From: Achromobacter denitrificans NBRC 15125
Lineage (GTDB): Bacteria > Pseudomonadota > Gammaproteobacteria > Burkholderiales > Burkholderiaceae_B
Assembly: GCF_001571365.1 (NCBI RefSeq)
Contig: NZ_BCTQ01000045.1
Span: 1 to 41,453 of the forward strand
DNA length: 41,453 nt
Direction: 5' to 3'
In this document: piece after piece, positions 23,779 to 34,278 of the stretch
How the letters are laid out: each line of letters opens with the position of its first letter
Position numbering within the stretch: position 1 is the first letter of the stretch
The notes under the pieces: model-generated
What the model was told of the DNA's origin: nothing
The model's input: the letters and a program-made list of their open reading frames with translations, nothing else
Databases searched by the model: none
Position numbers and translations under genes: made by a program

Positions 23779-24702
23779 CTATGTCATGAAAGCGGGAGTA
23801 TCCTTCGCCTGCCCGCTGCTGCCCAGGCGCTCCATCAGGAATTCGATGAAGATCCGGGTCTTGGCGGGGAGAAGCCGCGTCTCCGTGACCGCGTAGACCG
23901 GGAACGGCCCCAGCTGCCAGTCAGGCAGCACCCGCTGCAATTGGCCCGATTGCTGTTCGGCCAGTTGGCCGCCCACGAGCACCGCGATACCCGCGCCCAG
24001 CATGGCCAGGCGCCGGGCCATGGCGACGCCGTTGACGGAAAAGCGGTTCCCTGGCGTGAATTCGATGTGCTGGCTGCCGTTGGTCAGGGGCCAGCGCGTC
24101 ACGCGTCCCGCGCCTTCGGCGCGGAACTCTATGCACTCGTGCCGGGTCAGGTCGCTGGGATGCCGGGGTTCGCCGTGCTTCTCCAGGTAGTCGCGCGAGG
24201 CATACAGGTGGGCGGGCAGCATGCCCAGCAGCCTCGCAATCTGTGTCGAATCGGGCAGTTCGCCGATCTCGATGGAAATATCGCAGGTCTGGAACACGCG
24301 CGAGGCGTGGTCCGGGTTGGCCAGATCCAGGAAAAACGTGACATCGGGGTAGCGGCGGGAAAATTCCATGAACGATTCAGCCAGGAAATCCGTGCCGAAA
24401 TCCGCCGGCATGTTCACGCGCAGCGGCCCGGCGGGCGTGTCCACCAGCTTCTGCAGTTCCTCATGGGCGATCTGCGCCTCGGCCACGATGTGCTGGCAGC
24501 GCTCGAAGTACAGGCGGCCGGCGTCGGTCAGTTCGACCTTGCGCGTGGTGCGGCTGAGCAGGCGCAGGCCGACCGACCGTTCCAGTTCCGCAACCTGGCG
24601 GGACAGGGTCGATTTCGGGACGCCGAGCGTCGCCGCGGCGCGGCTGAAGCTGCGCGTTTTCGCGACTTCGACGAAAAGTTCCATGCCTTGCAAGCGTTTC
24701 AT
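23779..24702 (-). CDS. LysR-family transcriptional regulator next to the RND efflux operon
   Basis: 307 residues, typical LysR size. The N-terminal helix-turn-helix is MELFVEVAKTRSFSRAAATLGVPKSTLSRQVAELERSVGLRLLSRTTRKVELTDAG (residues about 7-62). The effector domain follows from about 90 to 295 (GPLRVNMPADFGTDFLAESFMEFSRRYPDV). It is divergent from the membrane-fusion gene, with a shared 314-bp gap, so a role in controlling the efflux operon is likely but not proven by sequence. Such regulators usually bind T-N11-A sites in the shared gap; I could not single out one convincing site. The inducer is unknown. Confidence 0.92.
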   Translation of the reverse strand: MKRLQGMELFVEVAKTRSFSRAAATLGVPKSTLSRQVAELERSVGLRLLSRTTRKVELTDAGRLYFERCQHIVAEAQIAHEELQKLVDTPAGPLRVNMPADFGTDFLAESFMEFSRRYPDVTFFLDLANPDHASRVFQTCDISIEIGELPDSTQIARLLGMLPAHLYASRDYLEKHGEPRHPSDLTRHECIEFRAEGAGRVTRWPLTNGSQHIEFTPGNRFSVNGVAMARRLAMLGAGIAVLVGGQLAEQQSGQLQRVLPDWQLGPFPVYAVTETRLLPAKTRIFIEFLMERLGSSGQAKDTPAFMT

Positions 24703-24876
24703 GGCGGAATTCTGTCATATCAAGGGTTTGGAAATTGTCCCATAAATGGAATGATGTTTTCTCTTCACGCCTCTTTGTTTCTGGGGCGGGATAACTCAGA
24801 ATGCGGGTTCTGCAATGCAGCAATGCGACCAAGCCCAGCCTGCGTGTCCGAGGCAAATCCACCCGGCCTGTCCAAG

Positions 24877-24911
24877 CGGACCGTATCCGCACGGTCCGGG
24901 GTAGCGTTTTT
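24877..24911 (+). promoter_or_regulatory. Leader hairpin in front of the RND operon
   Basis: CGGACCGT-atccgc-ACGGTCCG (24877-24898) is a perfect 8-bp stem with a 6-nt loop; TTTTT follows at 24907-24911. It lies about 105 bp before the membrane-fusion start, in the 314-bp gap between the LysR gene (minus) and the operon. If transcribed it could act as an attenuator or regulator-binding dyad. The rest of the gap holds an AT-richer stretch (24703-24790), which likely contains the divergent promoters; no clear boxes were picked. Confidence 0.4.
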
Positions 24912-25016
24912 GCCGCCGGGACGCTCCCAGGCAACAACGGCCCCCTCGGGAGGCCGCCAGCCCCGCGCAATAGGTGCGCGGCATGGGTACTTTTTTGGAA
25001 ATCGGGAATGCAATCT

Positions 25017-26216
25017 ATGAACAAGAAAAGCGCTATGTGGCGCGGCGCGGCGGTTGCCACGCTGACGGCATCGGCACTCACGCTGGCCGCCTGCGGCAAG
25101 AAGCAGGAGGCCCCCCAGGCGGGCAAGCCGCAGGTGACGGTCGTGACCCTCACCACGCAACCGGTTTCCCTGACCACCGAACTGCCGGGCCGCACCGCGC
25201 CGTTCCGCGTGGCCGAGGTCCGTCCCCAGGTCAACGGCATCGTCCAGAAGCGGCTTTTCACCGAAGGCGGCGAGGTCAAGGCGGGGCAGCAGCTCTACCA
25301 GATCGACCCGGCGCTCTACCAGGCCAGCCTCGATAGCCAGAAGGCCGCGCTGGCGCGCGCCCAGGCCCAGCAGAAGACGGCAGCGCTGCTGGCCGAGCGC
25401 TACAAGCCGCTCGTGGCCACCCGCGCGGTCAGCCAGCAGACCTACGACAACGCCGTCGCCTCGCGCGACCAGGCCGCCGCCGACGTGCTGTCGGCCAAGG
25501 CCGCGCTCGACACGGCGCGCATCAACCTCGTTTATACCAAGGTGCTCTCGCCCATCGACGGCATCATCGGCCGTTCCTCGGTGACCGAGGGCGCGCTGGT
25601 CACGGCCAACCAGACCTCCGCGTTGGCGGCGGTGCAGCAGATCGATCCGATCTACGTCGACGTCACCCAATCCAGCGTCCAGCTGCTGCGCCTGCAGAAT
25701 GCGCTCGCCAGCGGCCAGCTGAAGAAGGCCGACGGCGAACAGGCCGCGCTCGTCACGCTGACGCTGGAAGACGGTTCGCAATACGCGCAGCAGGGCAAGC
25801 TCCAGTTCTCGGAAGTGACCGTGGACCAGGGCACGGGCTCGGTGACCCTGCGCGCGGTGTTCCCCAATCCCGACCGCCGCCTGCTGCCGGGCATGTTCGT
25901 GCGCGCCCGCCTGGCCGATGGCGTCGCCGCCGACGGCCTGCTGGTGCCGCAGCGCGGCGTGACGCGCAACCAGCGCGGCATGCCGACCGCCCTGGTGGTC
26001 AACGCCAAGAACCAGGTGGAACTGCGCGAACTGAAGACCGATCGCGCGATCGGCGACAAGTGGCTGGTCACCGACGGCTTGGCCGCCGGCGACAAGGTCA
26101 TCGTGGAAGGCGTGCAGATGGTGCGCCCGGGGGTTGAAGTGGTCGCCACCGAAGCCAGCGCCAACGCGCCGCAAGCACAGCAACCGCAAGCGGCCGCGAC
26201 GGCGAAGCAGCAGTAG
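25017..26216 (+). CDS. RND efflux periplasmic adaptor (membrane fusion protein, MexA/AcrA-type)
   Basis: 399 residues from the ATG at 25017; an ATG at 25008 is an alternative. The lipoprotein signal ends LTLAACGKK with lipidated Cys26. [48 protein letters not shown] is the first barrel-sandwich half, a coiled-coil hairpin spans about 90-165 ([23 protein letters not shown]...), and [25 protein letters not shown] is the second lipoyl half. The C-terminus is Gln/Ala-rich. It should link the inner-membrane pump and outer-membrane channel encoded next, as in MexAB-OprM. In Achromobacter and Bordetella the corresponding pumps are called AxyABM and BpeAB-type; I leave the symbol blank because naming differs. 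Confidence 0.95.
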   Translation: MNKKSAMWRGAAVATLTASALTLAACGKKQEAPQAGKPQVTVVTLTTQPVSLTTELPGRTAPFRVAEVRPQVNGIVQKRLFTEGGEVKAGQQLYQIDPALYQASLDSQKAALARAQAQQKTAALLAERYKPLVATRAVSQQTYDNAVASRDQAAADVLSAKAALDTARINLVYTKVLSPIDGIIGRSSVTEGALVTANQTSALAAVQQIDPIYVDVTQSSVQLLRLQNALASGQLKKADGEQAALVTLTLEDGSQYAQQGKLQFSEVTVDQGTGSVTLRAVFPNPDRRLLPGMFVRARLADGVAADGLLVPQRGVTRNQRGMPTALVVNAKNQVELRELKTDRAIGDKWLVTDGLAAGDKVIVEGVQMVRPGVEVVATEASANAPQAQQPQAAATAKQQ

Positions 26217-26230
26217 TCAGGGAGCCTCGC

Positions 26231-29200
26231 ATGGCAAAGTTTTTCATCGATAGGCCGGTTTTCGCCTGGGTGATCGCAATCGTGCTGATGATGGCCGGCG
26301 CACTGTCCATCCTCAAGCTGCCGGTCTCCCAATATCCCAACATCGCGCCGCCGGCCATCGGCATCGCGGTGACCTACCCGGGCGCCTCCGCGCAGACCGT
26401 GCAGGACACCGTGGTGCAGGTGATCGAACAGCAGATGAATGGCCTGGACGGCCTCCAGTACATCTCCTCGGAAAGCAACTCCGACGGCAGCATGTCCATC
26501 ACGCTGACCTTCACGCAGGGCACCAACCCGGATACGGCGCAGGTGCAGGTGCAGAACAAGCTGTCCCTGGCGCAGCCGCTGCTGCCGCAGGAAGTGCAGC
26601 AGCAGGGCATCCGCGTCACCAAGGCCACCAAGAACTTCCTCATCGTGGCGGGCTTCGTCTCCACCGACGGCACGATGACCAAGGACGACCTGGCCGACTA
26701 CGTCGCGTCCTACGTCCAGGATCCCATCAGCCGCACGCAGGGCGTGGGCGACTTTCAGTTGTTCGGCTCGCAGTACGCGATGCGCATCTGGCTGGATCCC
26801 GCCAAGCTGGTCAACTACGGCCTGACCACCGTCGACGTGGTGGCGGCCATCAAGGAGCAGAACGTCCAGGTATCGTCCGGGCAGCTGGGCGGCCTGCCGT
26901 CCGTGCGCGGCCAGCAGCTGAACGCCACCATCATCGGCCCGTCGCGCCTGGAAAAGGCGGAAGACTTCGGCCGCATCCTGCTCAAGGTCAACGCCGACGG
27001 CTCCCAGGTGCGCCTGGGCGACGTCTCGCGCATCGAACTGGGCGGCCAGACCTACGCCATCGACAGCTTCTACAACGGCAAGCCGGCCTCGGGCCTGGCC
27101 ATCAAGTTGGCGCCGGGGGCCAACGCGCTGGATACGGCGCAGGCGGTGCGCGACACCATCAACAACCTGAAGCCGTACTTCCCCCCGGGCATGGACGTCG
27201 TCTATCCGTACGACACGACGCCGTTCGTCAGCCTGTCGATCCATGAAGTGTTCAAGACGCTGGTCGAGGCCATCATCCTGGTCTTCCTGGTGATGTACCT
27301 GTTCCTGCAGAATTTCCGCGCCACCATCATCCCCACGCTGGCCGTGCCGGTGGTGTTGCTCGGCACGTTCGCGGTGCTGGCGGCCTTCGGGTACTCCATC
27401 AACACCCTGACCATGTTCGGGATGGTGCTGGCCATCGGCCTGCTGGTGGACGACGCCATCGTGGTGGTCGAGAACGTGGAGCGCGTGATGGCCGAGGAGG
27501 GCCTGACCCCCAAGCAGGCCACCCGCAAGTCCATGTCGCAGATCACGGGCGCGCTGATCGGCATCGCCATGGTGCTGGCGGCCGTGTTCATCCCGATGGC
27601 GTTCTTCGGCGGCTCCACGGGCGTGATCTATCGCCAGTTCTCCATCACCATCGTGTCTTCCATGGTGCTGTCGGTGATCGTGGCCATCGTGTTCACGCCG
27701 GCCCTGTGCGCGACCCTGCTCAAGCCCATACCCAAGGGCCACCACGGCTCGAAGCGGGGCTTCTTCGGCTGGTTCAACCGCATGTTCGACCGCAGCAGCC
27801 ACGGCTACGCCAACAGCGTGGCGCGCGGGCTGAACCGCACCAAGCGCCTGATGGTGATCTACCTGGCCCTGGTCATCGCCATGGGCTGGATGTTCACCCG
27901 CATCCCCACCGCGTTCCTGCCGGACGAGGACCAGGGCATCCTGTTCGCCCAGATCCAGACGCCGGCCGGCGCCACCGCGGAAAGCACCAAGGCCGTCATC
28001 GACGACGCCACCCAATACCTGCTGAACGAGGAAAAGGACGCCGTCACCTCCGTGTTCGCGGTCAACGGCTTCAACTTCGGCGGCCGCGGCCAGAACGCGT
28101 CCATCCTGTTCATCAAGCTGCGCGACTGGGAAGAGCGCGGCGACGCCCGCCTCAAGGCCGGCGCCGTGGCGCAGCGCGCCAACGCGCACTTCGCCAAGAC
28201 CGAGCGCCGCGCCCAGCTGTTCGTGGTGCCGCCGCCCTCCGTGATGGAACTGGGCAACGTCACCGGCTTCGACTTCCAGCTGATGGACCGCGCCGGCGTG
28301 GGCCACGAGAAGCTGCTTGCCGCGCGCAACCAGTTGCTGGGCGAAGCCGCCAAGAGCCCGGTCCTGCGGGGCGTGCGCCCTAACGGCATCGAAGACGCGC
28401 CGCAGTACCAGCTCGATATCGACCGCGAAAAGGCGCGCGCGCTGGGCGTGGCGGTGTCGGACATCAACAGCACGCTGGCCACCGCCTGGGGTTCGTCGTA
28501 CGTCAACGACTTCATCGACCGTGGCCGCGTGAAGAAGGTGTTCGCGCAGGGCGAGGCTTCCTCGCGCATGCTGCCGGAAGACCTGAACAAATGGTACGTG
28601 CGCAACAACGCGGGCGACATGGTGCCGTTCTCGGCCTTCGCCAAGGCCACCTGGAGCTTCGGCCCGCAGAAGCTGAACCGCTACAACGGCGTGCCGTCCT
28701 ACAACATCCAGGGCCAGGCGGCGCCGGGCTACAGCTCGGGCGCGGCGATGGAGGAAATGGAACGGCTGGCCTCCCAGCTGCCGGTGGGCGTGGGCTTCGA
28801 ATGGACCGGCCTGTCGTTCGAAGAGCGGCTGTCGGGCGCGCAGGCGCCGGCGCTGTACGCCATCTCGCTGATCGTGGTGTTCCTGTGCCTGGCGGCGTTG
28901 TATGAAAGCTGGACGATTCCGTCCGCGGTGATGCTGGTGGTGCCCCTGGGCATCATCGGGGCGCTGCTCGCCACCTTGATGCGGGGCCTGTCCAACGACG
29001 TGTACTTCCAGGTGGGCCTGCTCACGACCATCGGCCTGGCGGCCAAGAACGCCATCCTGATCGTGGAGTTCGCCAAGGAGCACTACGAGGCGGGCGCCAG
29101 CCTGACCGAATCGGCCATCCACGCCGCTCGCCAGCGCCTGCGTCCCATCCTGATGACCTCCCTGGCGTTCATCCTGGGCGTGACCCCGCTCGCGATCTCG

Positions 29201-29413
29201 TCGGGCGCCGGCTCGGGCAGCCAGAACGCCATCGGCACGGGCGTGATCGGCGGCATGCTGACCGGCACCTTCCTGGCCATCTTCTTCGTTCCGGCCTTCT
29301 TCGTGATCATGCTGCGCGTATTCAAGGTCAAGCGCATGAGCGAAAACGTGGACGTGCACGACGTGAGCGCCAATGGCTCGCAGAACGTGTCCGCGGAAGG
29401 ACAATCGCAATGA
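26231..29413 (+). CDS. RND multidrug efflux pump, inner-membrane transporter (MexB/AcrB-type)
   Basis: 1060 residues, full HAE-1 length. It starts [20 protein letters not shown] as AcrB does. The proton-relay pair Asp407-Asp408 sits in [20 protein letters not shown], at the same numbering as AcrB, and [16 protein letters not shown] carries the relay lysine. Two large periplasmic loops and twelve membrane segments are as expected. SNGNAIGTG-type and [14 protein letters not shown] blocks mark the last helices. It uses the proton gradient to expel drugs, dyes and detergents in a tripartite complex. It begins 14 bp after the adaptor stop, and its stop overlaps the channel gene start by 4 bp (ATGA). 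Confidence 0.96.
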   Translation: MAKFFIDRPVFAWVIAIVLMMAGALSILKLPVSQYPNIAPPAIGIAVTYPGASAQTVQDTVVQVIEQQMNGLDGLQYISSESNSDGSMSITLTFTQGTNPDTAQVQVQNKLSLAQPLLPQEVQQQGIRVTKATKNFLIVAGFVSTDGTMTKDDLADYVASYVQDPISRTQGVGDFQLFGSQYAMRIWLDPAKLVNYGLTTVDVVAAIKEQNVQVSSGQLGGLPSVRGQQLNATIIGPSRLEKAEDFGRILLKVNADGSQVRLGDVSRIELGGQTYAIDSFYNGKPASGLAIKLAPGANALDTAQAVRDTINNLKPYFPPGMDVVYPYDTTPFVSLSIHEVFKTLVEAIILVFLVMYLFLQNFRATIIPTLAVPVVLLGTFAVLAAFGYSINTLTMFGMVLAIGLLVDDAIVVVENVERVMAEEGLTPKQATRKSMSQITGALIGIAMVLAAVFIPMAFFGGSTGVIYRQFSITIVSSMVLSVIVAIVFTPALCATLLKPIPKGHHGSKRGFFGWFNRMFDRSSHGYANSVARGLNRTKRLMVIYLALVIAMGWMFTRIPTAFLPDEDQGILFAQIQTPAGATAESTKAVIDDATQYLLNEEKDAVTSVFAVNGFNFGGRGQNASILFIKLRDWEERGDARLKAGAVAQRANAHFAKTERRAQLFVVPPPSVMELGNVTGFDFQLMDRAGVGHEKLLAARNQLLGEAAKSPVLRGVRPNGIEDAPQYQLDIDREKARALGVAVSDINSTLATAWGSSYVNDFIDRGRVKKVFAQGEASSRMLPEDLNKWYVRNNAGDMVPFSAFAKATWSFGPQKLNRYNGVPSYNIQGQAAPGYSSGAAMEEMERLASQLPVGVGFEWTGLSFEERLSGAQAPALYAISLIVVFLCLAALYESWTIPSAVMLVVPLGIIGALLATLMRGLSNDVYFQVGLLTTIGLAAKNAILIVEFAKEHYEAGASLTESAIHAARQRLRPILMTSLAFILGVTPLAISSGAGSGSQNAIGTGVIGGMLTGTFLAIFFVPAFFVIMLRVFKVKRMSENVDVHDVSANGSQNVSAEGQSQ

Positions 29414-30864
29414 CATTCCCGATGAGAACCTTGCTGTCTGTTTCCCTGGCGGCGGCCCTGGCGGGCTGCTCGCTGGCCCCCACCTACGAACGGCCGGACG
29501 CGCCGATCGACACGGCCTACCCGCAGGGCGCCGCCTACAAGGCGGCCCAGCCCGCCGACCCGGGCGGCATGGCCACGGCCGATATCGGCTGGCGCGACTT
29601 CTTCGGCGATCCGCTGCTGCAACAGCTGATCGAGCAGTCGCTGGCCAACAACCGCGATCTGCGGGTCGCGGCGCTCAACGTCGAGGCGGCGCGCGCGCAG
29701 TACCGCATCCAGCGCGCCGACCTGATGCCCAGCGTGGGCATCGCCGGCCAGGAGACGGCCCAGCGTTCGCCGGCCGACCTGTCGGCCAGCGGGCGCGCCA
29801 CCACCAGCCACAGCTACCAGGTCGGCGCCGCCATGTCGGCCTGGGAGCTGGACCTGTTCGGCCGCATCCGCAGCCTGAGCGACAAGGCGCTGGAATCCTA
29901 CCTGGCGCTGGACGAAACGCGCACGGCGACGCAGCTCACGCTGATCGCGGAGGTGGCCAACGCCTACCTCACCATGCGCGCCGACCAGGAACTGCTGGCG
30001 CTCACGCGCGACACGCTCAAGAGCCAGGAGGACTCCTTCAAGCTCACGCAGCAAAGCTATGACCAGGGCCTGTCCACGGCGCTGGACCTGAGCCAGGCCG
30101 AAGTGTCGCTGCGCACCGCGCAACGCAACCTGTCGCAATACACGCGCCAGGCCGCGCAGGACCGCAACGCGCTCGTGCTGCTGGTGGGCCAGCCCCTGTC
30201 GCCCGAGATGACGGCGGCGCTGGATAGCGCGGTCAAGCTGGACGACGGCATGCTGCCGACCACGCTGCCGGCCGGGCTGCCCTCGGACCTGCTGGCGCGG
30301 CGGCCGGACATCCGCGCGGCCGAGCACCAGCTCAAGGGCGCCAACGCGAATATCGGCGCCGCGCGCGCCGCGTTCTTCCCGACCATCAGCCTGACCGGCT
30401 CGGCCGGCACGGCCAGCGCCAGCCTGGGCGGCCTGTTCGAAGGCGGTTCCGGCGCCTGGAGCTTCGTGCCCCAGATCACGGTGCCGATCTTCGCCGGCGG
30501 CTCGCTGCTGGCCGGCCTGGACCTGGCGAAGGTGCAGAAGAACATCCAGGTGGCGCAGTACGAGAAGGCCATCCAGTCGGGCTTCCGCGAAGTGGCCGAC
30601 GCCCTGGCCGGGCGCGGCACGCTGGACGAGCAGATCCAGGCGCAGCAGCTGCTGGTGGCAGCGAACCAGCGCGCCTACGATGCGTCCGACCAGCGCTTCC
30701 GCCAGGGGATCGACGACTACCTGAGCGTGCTGGATTCCCAGCGCTCGCTCTACAGCTCGCAGCAGGCCCTGGTGGATACGCGCCTGGCCCGCCTGGCCAA
30801 CCTGGTCACGCTGTACAAGGTGCTGGGCGGCGGCTGGACCGAGCGCACGGTGGCAGCCCGGTAG
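29410..30864 (+). CDS. RND efflux outer-membrane channel lipoprotein (OprM-type)
   Basis: 484 residues, OprM/NodT length. The signal peptide ends ALAGCS, giving lipidated Cys20, followed by [11 protein letters not shown], the usual start of mature OprM proteins. [48 protein letters not shown] and the repeated second half ([41 protein letters not shown]) show the internal duplication of the trimeric alpha/beta barrel. The end carries the [47 protein letters not shown] signature. It overlaps the pump gene by 4 bp and completes the tripartite efflux system. A REP-like hairpin begins at its stop codon and a strong terminator follows. Confidence 0.95.
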   Translation: MTFPMRTLLSVSLAAALAGCSLAPTYERPDAPIDTAYPQGAAYKAAQPADPGGMATADIGWRDFFGDPLLQQLIEQSLANNRDLRVAALNVEAARAQYRIQRADLMPSVGIAGQETAQRSPADLSASGRATTSHSYQVGAAMSAWELDLFGRIRSLSDKALESYLALDETRTATQLTLIAEVANAYLTMRADQELLALTRDTLKSQEDSFKLTQQSYDQGLSTALDLSQAEVSLRTAQRNLSQYTRQAAQDRNALVLLVGQPLSPEMTAALDSAVKLDDGMLPTTLPAGLPSDLLARRPDIRAAEHQLKGANANIGAARAAFFPTISLTGSAGTASASLGGLFEGGSGAWSFVPQITVPIFAGGSLLAGLDLAKVQKNIQVAQYEKAIQSGFREVADALAGRGTLDEQIQAQQLLVAANQRAYDASDQRFRQGIDDYLSVLDSQRSLYSSQQALVDTRLARLANLVTLYKVLGGGWTERTVAAR

Positions 30865-30925
30865 GATGGGCAAAGCGCGAAAAACCCTGGCCTGGCAGGC
30901 CGGCGTCCATCGCGCAACCCATCAT
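30861..30925. repeat. REP-like hairpin overlapping the efflux operon stop codon
   Basis: It starts GTAGGATGGGCAAAGCGCGA at the stop codon and ends TCGCGCAACCCATC. GATGGG (30865-30870) pairs with CCCATC (30918-30923) and GCGCGA (30875-30880) with TCGCGC (30910-30915); an inner GGCCT/AGGCC stem follows. The opening matches the ends of the larger element at 34279-34465. Probably a dispersed palindromic repeat. Confidence 0.6.
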
Positions 30926-30948
30926 CGCTCCCCCGTCGCCGTTCCACG

Positions 30949-30985
30949 CAAAAAAAGCGGGCCGATCGTTTGATCGGCCCGTTTT
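30949..30985. terminator. Strong bidirectional intrinsic terminator
   Basis: CGGGCCGATC (30958-30967) and GATCGGCCCG (30972-30981) form a perfect 10-bp stem with loop GTTT, followed by TTTT on the plus strand and preceded by a run of A, which becomes a T run on the minus strand. It sits between the efflux operon (plus) and the YeaQ/GlsB-like gene (minus) and can stop transcription from both. Confidence 0.88.
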
Positions 30986-31006
30986 CATTTCAAACCCGGC
31001 AAAACG

Positions 31007-31258
31007 TCAGGTGCGCTTCTTGGCGATCAGGCCCACCACGAACAGCACGATGATCGCGCCGACGACCGATCCGATCCAGCCCGCGGGTTCCCCGGGCGCG
31101 TACCAGCCCAGGGACTGGCCGAGGAAACCGGCGACGACGGCGCCGATGATCCCCAGGATGGTGGTCATGATGATCCCCATGTTCTGGTCTCCGGGCATGA
31201 TGGCGCGGGCGATCAGGCCCACGATGAACCCGACGATGATCATGATGATGATGCTCAT
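31007..31258 (-). CDS. YeaQ/GlsB (transglycosylase-associated) family small membrane protein
   Basis: 83 residues from the ATG at 31258, which has AAGGAG about 6 bp upstream; a longer frame from 31321 has no such site. It consists of three short membrane segments: IIIMIIVGFIVGLIARAIMPG, GIIMTTILGIIGAVVAGFLG and WIGSVVGAIIVLFVVGLIAKK. The glycine-rich pattern and the ARAIMPG turn are the family signature. The function is unknown despite the name; related genes in other bacteria respond to general stress. It is likely monocistronic, ending at the bidirectional terminator. Confidence 0.9.
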   Translation of the reverse strand: MSIIIMIIVGFIVGLIARAIMPGDQNMGIIMTTILGIIGAVVAGFLGQSLGWYAPGEPAGWIGSVVGAIIVLFVVGLIAKKRT

Positions 31259-31355
31259 GCGCGTACTCCTTGGAGAGTAAAAGGGGGCAGTGTGCACAGA
31301 TGATACCCATGCCCCGGGCATGCCGGCTGTAACAACTGGTATGCGGCGCGTCGCC

Positions 31356-31970
31356 TCAGGAGGTCAGGTCGATGAGCTGGCGCACGTCCTTGGTGAGCGC
31401 CTCGATGCTGTCGGTGTCGGAGGCCAGCAGGCGCGCCTTGCCGTCCTTGTCGAAAATGTACACGCCGCGGCTGTGCGTGACTTCGTACATGTCGGCGGCG
31501 TCGCCGGGGCGCGGTTTCTCGATCTGGTAGGCCACGCGGTAGCGGCGCGCCAGGTCCGCGATCTGCTTTTCGTCGCCCGTCACGCCGATGGCGCTGTTGT
31601 TGAAGGCATTGACGTAGGCCTGCAGGATGTCGGGCGTATCGCGGTGCGGGTCCACGCTCACGAACAGGATGCGAACGTCGCGGGCCTTGTCGCCCAGGTT
31701 CTGCAACACGGCCGTCAACTGCGCCATGGTGGTGGGGCAGATGTCGGGGCAGCTGGCGTAGCCGAAGAAGAGCAGCACCGTCTTGCCCTTCAGGTCGTCG
31801 CTGCTGACCGTCTTGCCGCCCGCGCCGGGCAGCGAGAATTTGAGGTCGGGCAGGTGCCCCTTCACGTTGTAGAGCGTCCAATCGACGTTCCTGTCGCCGC
31901 AGGCGGCAAGGAACACGCACAGAGCCAACAGCAGGCCGCGCCAGGCGCGGCCGGAAATGAGGTGTCGCAT
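31356..31970 (-). CDS. SCO1/SenC family copper-binding lipoprotein
   Basis: 204 residues. The signal peptide ends FLAACGD with lipidated Cys24. The thioredoxin-like fold carries CPDIC (Cys74 and Cys78) and His166 (EVTHSRGVYIFD), the three copper ligands of SCO proteins, and SVDPHRDTPDILQAY is the conserved following block. Members deliver copper or reduce cysteines during assembly of the CuA centre of cytochrome oxidase at the outer face of the inner membrane. No oxidase gene is in the window, so the link to respiration is from the family only. It lies between the YeaQ/GlsB-like and prlC genes on the same strand. Confidence 0.92.
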   Translation of the reverse strand: MRHLISGRAWRGLLLALCVFLAACGDRNVDWTLYNVKGHLPDLKFSLPGAGGKTVSSDDLKGKTVLLFFGYASCPDICPTTMAQLTAVLQNLGDKARDVRILFVSVDPHRDTPDILQAYVNAFNNSAIGVTGDEKQIADLARRYRVAYQIEKPRPGDAADMYEVTHSRGVYIFDKDGKARLLASDTDSIEALTKDVRQLIDLTS

Positions 31971-32103
31971 GAGTCCAAGGGCGGGTAAAGGGGTAAACCT
32001 TTCGATTCTACCCGCAAGCCGGGGACGTGGCCTCGGGGCGGCCGCCGGTGCGCGCGGCGATGTGGCCGCGGCTTGCTCTGGCGCAAGCGAGGCGCGGAAA
32101 GCG

Positions 32104-32130
32104 CGACGGCCCGCGCGAGGCGGGCCGTCG
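32104..32130 (-). terminator. Hairpin downstream of prlC, possible terminator
   Basis: CGACGGCCCGC and GCGGGCCGTCG (32104-32114 and 32120-32130) form a perfect 11-bp GC-rich stem with loop GCGAG, 24 bp beyond the prlC stop on the minus strand. Only a short TTT follows in that direction, so termination may be partial. The surrounding 183-bp gap between the SCO and prlC genes shows nothing else clear. Confidence 0.5.
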
Positions 32131-32153
32131 GAGAACGCGGGGGCGCCGGGCGA

Positions 32154-34220
32154 TCAGGCGGGCGTCATGCCGCTGTGGCGCAGCAGGGCGTCGATGCGCG
32201 GGGCGCGGCCGCGGAAGGCGGCGAAGGAGTCGGCCGCCGGGCGCGAACCGCCCACCGCCAGCACCTCGCGGCGGAAGCGGGCGCCCGTCGCCGGGTCCAG
32301 CGTGCCCAGCGCATTGCCGGCTTGCCGGGCGGCGGCTTCCTCGAAGGCCTCGTAGGCGTCGGCCGACAGCACCTCCGCCCACTTGTAGCTGTAGTAGCCC
32401 GCGCCGTAGCCGCCCGCGAACAGGTGCGAGAACGCATGCGGCAGGCGGTGCCAGGCCGGCGGGAACAGCACGGCCACTTCCTTGCGCACTTCCTGCAGCA
32501 GCTCCAGCACCTCGCCGATGGAAGCGCCCTTGGCGCGGTCGTGCATCAGCATGTCGAACAGCGCGAACTCGATCTGGCGCACCGTCTGCATGCCGCTCTG
32601 GTAGTTGCGCGCGGCGACCAGGCGGTCGTAGAGCGCGCGCGGCAGCGGCTCGCCCGTGTCCACGTGGGCGGACAGCTTCTGCACCACGGCCCATTCCCAG
32701 CAGAAGTTCTCCATGAACTGCGAAGGCAGTTCGATGGCGTCCCATTCCACGCTGGCGAAGGCGGCCGCGCCCGGCTCGTCCACCTCGGACAGCAGGGCAT
32801 GCAGGGCATGGCCGGTTTCATGGAACAGCGTGATCACGTCGTCGTGGGTCAGGACGGCGGCGCGGTCGCCGTTGGGGCGCGAGAAATTGCAGGTGAGGTA
32901 GGCGATGGGCGTCTGCACCTGGCCGGCTACGACGCGGCGGGTGCGCTCGCTGTCGACCCAGGCGCCGCTCTGCTTGCCGGCGCGCGCGTACAGGTCCAGG
33001 TAAAGGTGGCCGATGAGCGCGCCGTCGGGGCTTTCCACCCGCACGCCGCGCACGTCGCCATGCCACGACGACACCGGCGTTTCCGCCAGGCGCACGTCGA
33101 ACAGGGTTTCGATGACTTCGAACAGGCCGGAGAGCACGCGCGGCTCGGTGAAATACTGCTTCACCTCGTCTTCGGAATAGGCGTAGCGCGATTCGCGCAG
33201 GCGCTCCGAGGCGTAGGGCACGTCCCAGGGCTGGAGTTCGTCCAGGCCGAGTTCGGCGGCCGCGTAGGCCGTCAGTTCGGCCAGGTCGCGCTGGGCGTAG
33301 GGCTTGGCGCGCGCGGCCAGGTCGCGCAGGAACACGGTGACTTCGCGGGCGTCGCGCGCCATGCGGGTCTGCAGGCGCAGCGCCGCGAAGGTGCCCAGGC
33401 CCAGCAGGCCGGATTCTTCGGCGCGCAGCGCCAGCAGCTCTTCGATCAGGGGGGAATTGTCGAACTGGGCGTCGCCCTGTTCGGACGCCACCGTGCCGTA
33501 GCCGCGGTAGAGCGCCTCGCGCAGCGAGCGATCCTGGGCGTACTGCATGACGGGCAGGTAGCAGGGCATCTTCAGCGTGAGCTTCCAGCCTTGCTTGCCG
33601 TCTTCCTCGGCGGCCGCGCGGGCGGCGGCCCGCACGTCGGCGGGAATCCCGGCCAGGCGGGATTCGTCTTCGACCAGCAGCGACCAGGCGTCGATCGAAT
33701 CCAGCACGTTTTCGGAGAACTTCTGCGAAGCCTGGGCCTCGCGGTCGGAAATGGCCGCGTAGCGCTCGCGGTCGGCGCCTTGCAGTTCGACGCCGCTCAG
33801 GCGGAAATCGCGCAGCGCCATTTCCACGATGCGGCGGCGCACCGGCGTCCAGGACGCGAAATCGGGGGCGGCGGCCAGGCGCTGGTACTGCTTGTACAGG
33901 CCTTCGTGCAGGCCGACCCAGGTGGAGAATTCGGTCACCAGGGGCAGGGCGGCGTTATAGGCCTCGCGCAGCTCCGGCGTGTTGACCACGGCGTTCAGGT
34001 GGCCGGCCACCGACCAGGCGCGCCACAGGCGCTCCGAAGCGGTATCCAGCGGCTCGACCACGGCTTCCCAGGTGGGCGCGAGCTTGGGGTCGGCCGCCGC
34101 GTCGACGGCCTGGCGGGCGATGCCCAGCAGCTCCTCGACGGCCGGCACGATATGCCCGGGCTTGACGGCCGCATAATCGACCAGATCGGAAACAGGGGCG
34201 AGCAGGGGGTTCTGGGACAT
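32154..34220 (-). CDS. prlC: Oligopeptidase A (M3 family zinc metallopeptidase)
   Basis: 688 residues, the usual length for oligopeptidase A. The zinc motif HETGH (467-471) lies in LFHETGHALHALL, and the third ligand is the Glu of AIELPSQ about 26 residues on (Glu497). FSHLFAGGYGAGYYSYKWAEVLSADAYEAF is the conserved C-terminal block with the substrate-binding Gly/Tyr region. The enzyme degrades short peptides and cleaved signal peptides in the cytoplasm. No signal peptide is seen. It is transcribed towards the SCO gene; upstream lies the large inverted repeat. Confidence 0.95.
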   Translation of the reverse strand: MSQNPLLAPVSDLVDYAAVKPGHIVPAVEELLGIARQAVDAAADPKLAPTWEAVVEPLDTASERLWRAWSVAGHLNAVVNTPELREAYNAALPLVTEFSTWVGLHEGLYKQYQRLAAAPDFASWTPVRRRIVEMALRDFRLSGVELQGADRERYAAISDREAQASQKFSENVLDSIDAWSLLVEDESRLAGIPADVRAAARAAAEEDGKQGWKLTLKMPCYLPVMQYAQDRSLREALYRGYGTVASEQGDAQFDNSPLIEELLALRAEESGLLGLGTFAALRLQTRMARDAREVTVFLRDLAARAKPYAQRDLAELTAYAAAELGLDELQPWDVPYASERLRESRYAYSEDEVKQYFTEPRVLSGLFEVIETLFDVRLAETPVSSWHGDVRGVRVESPDGALIGHLYLDLYARAGKQSGAWVDSERTRRVVAGQVQTPIAYLTCNFSRPNGDRAAVLTHDDVITLFHETGHALHALLSEVDEPGAAAFASVEWDAIELPSQFMENFCWEWAVVQKLSAHVDTGEPLPRALYDRLVAARNYQSGMQTVRQIEFALFDMLMHDRAKGASIGEVLELLQEVRKEVAVLFPPAWHRLPHAFSHLFAGGYGAGYYSYKWAEVLSADAYEAFEEAAARQAGNALGTLDPATGARFRREVLAVGGSRPAADSFAAFRGRAPRIDALLRHSGMTPA

Positions 34221-34278
34221 GGCGGTAGCGGCAGGAATGAGTACAGGAATCAGATAAGGGCGATTCCGGAGAATGCAA

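Noticed and set aside
25652..29416. 1254-codon open frame on the minus strand opposite the RND genes
   Set aside because: Shadow of the efflux genes caused by codon bias; translation is a His/Arg/Gly-rich string without family features.
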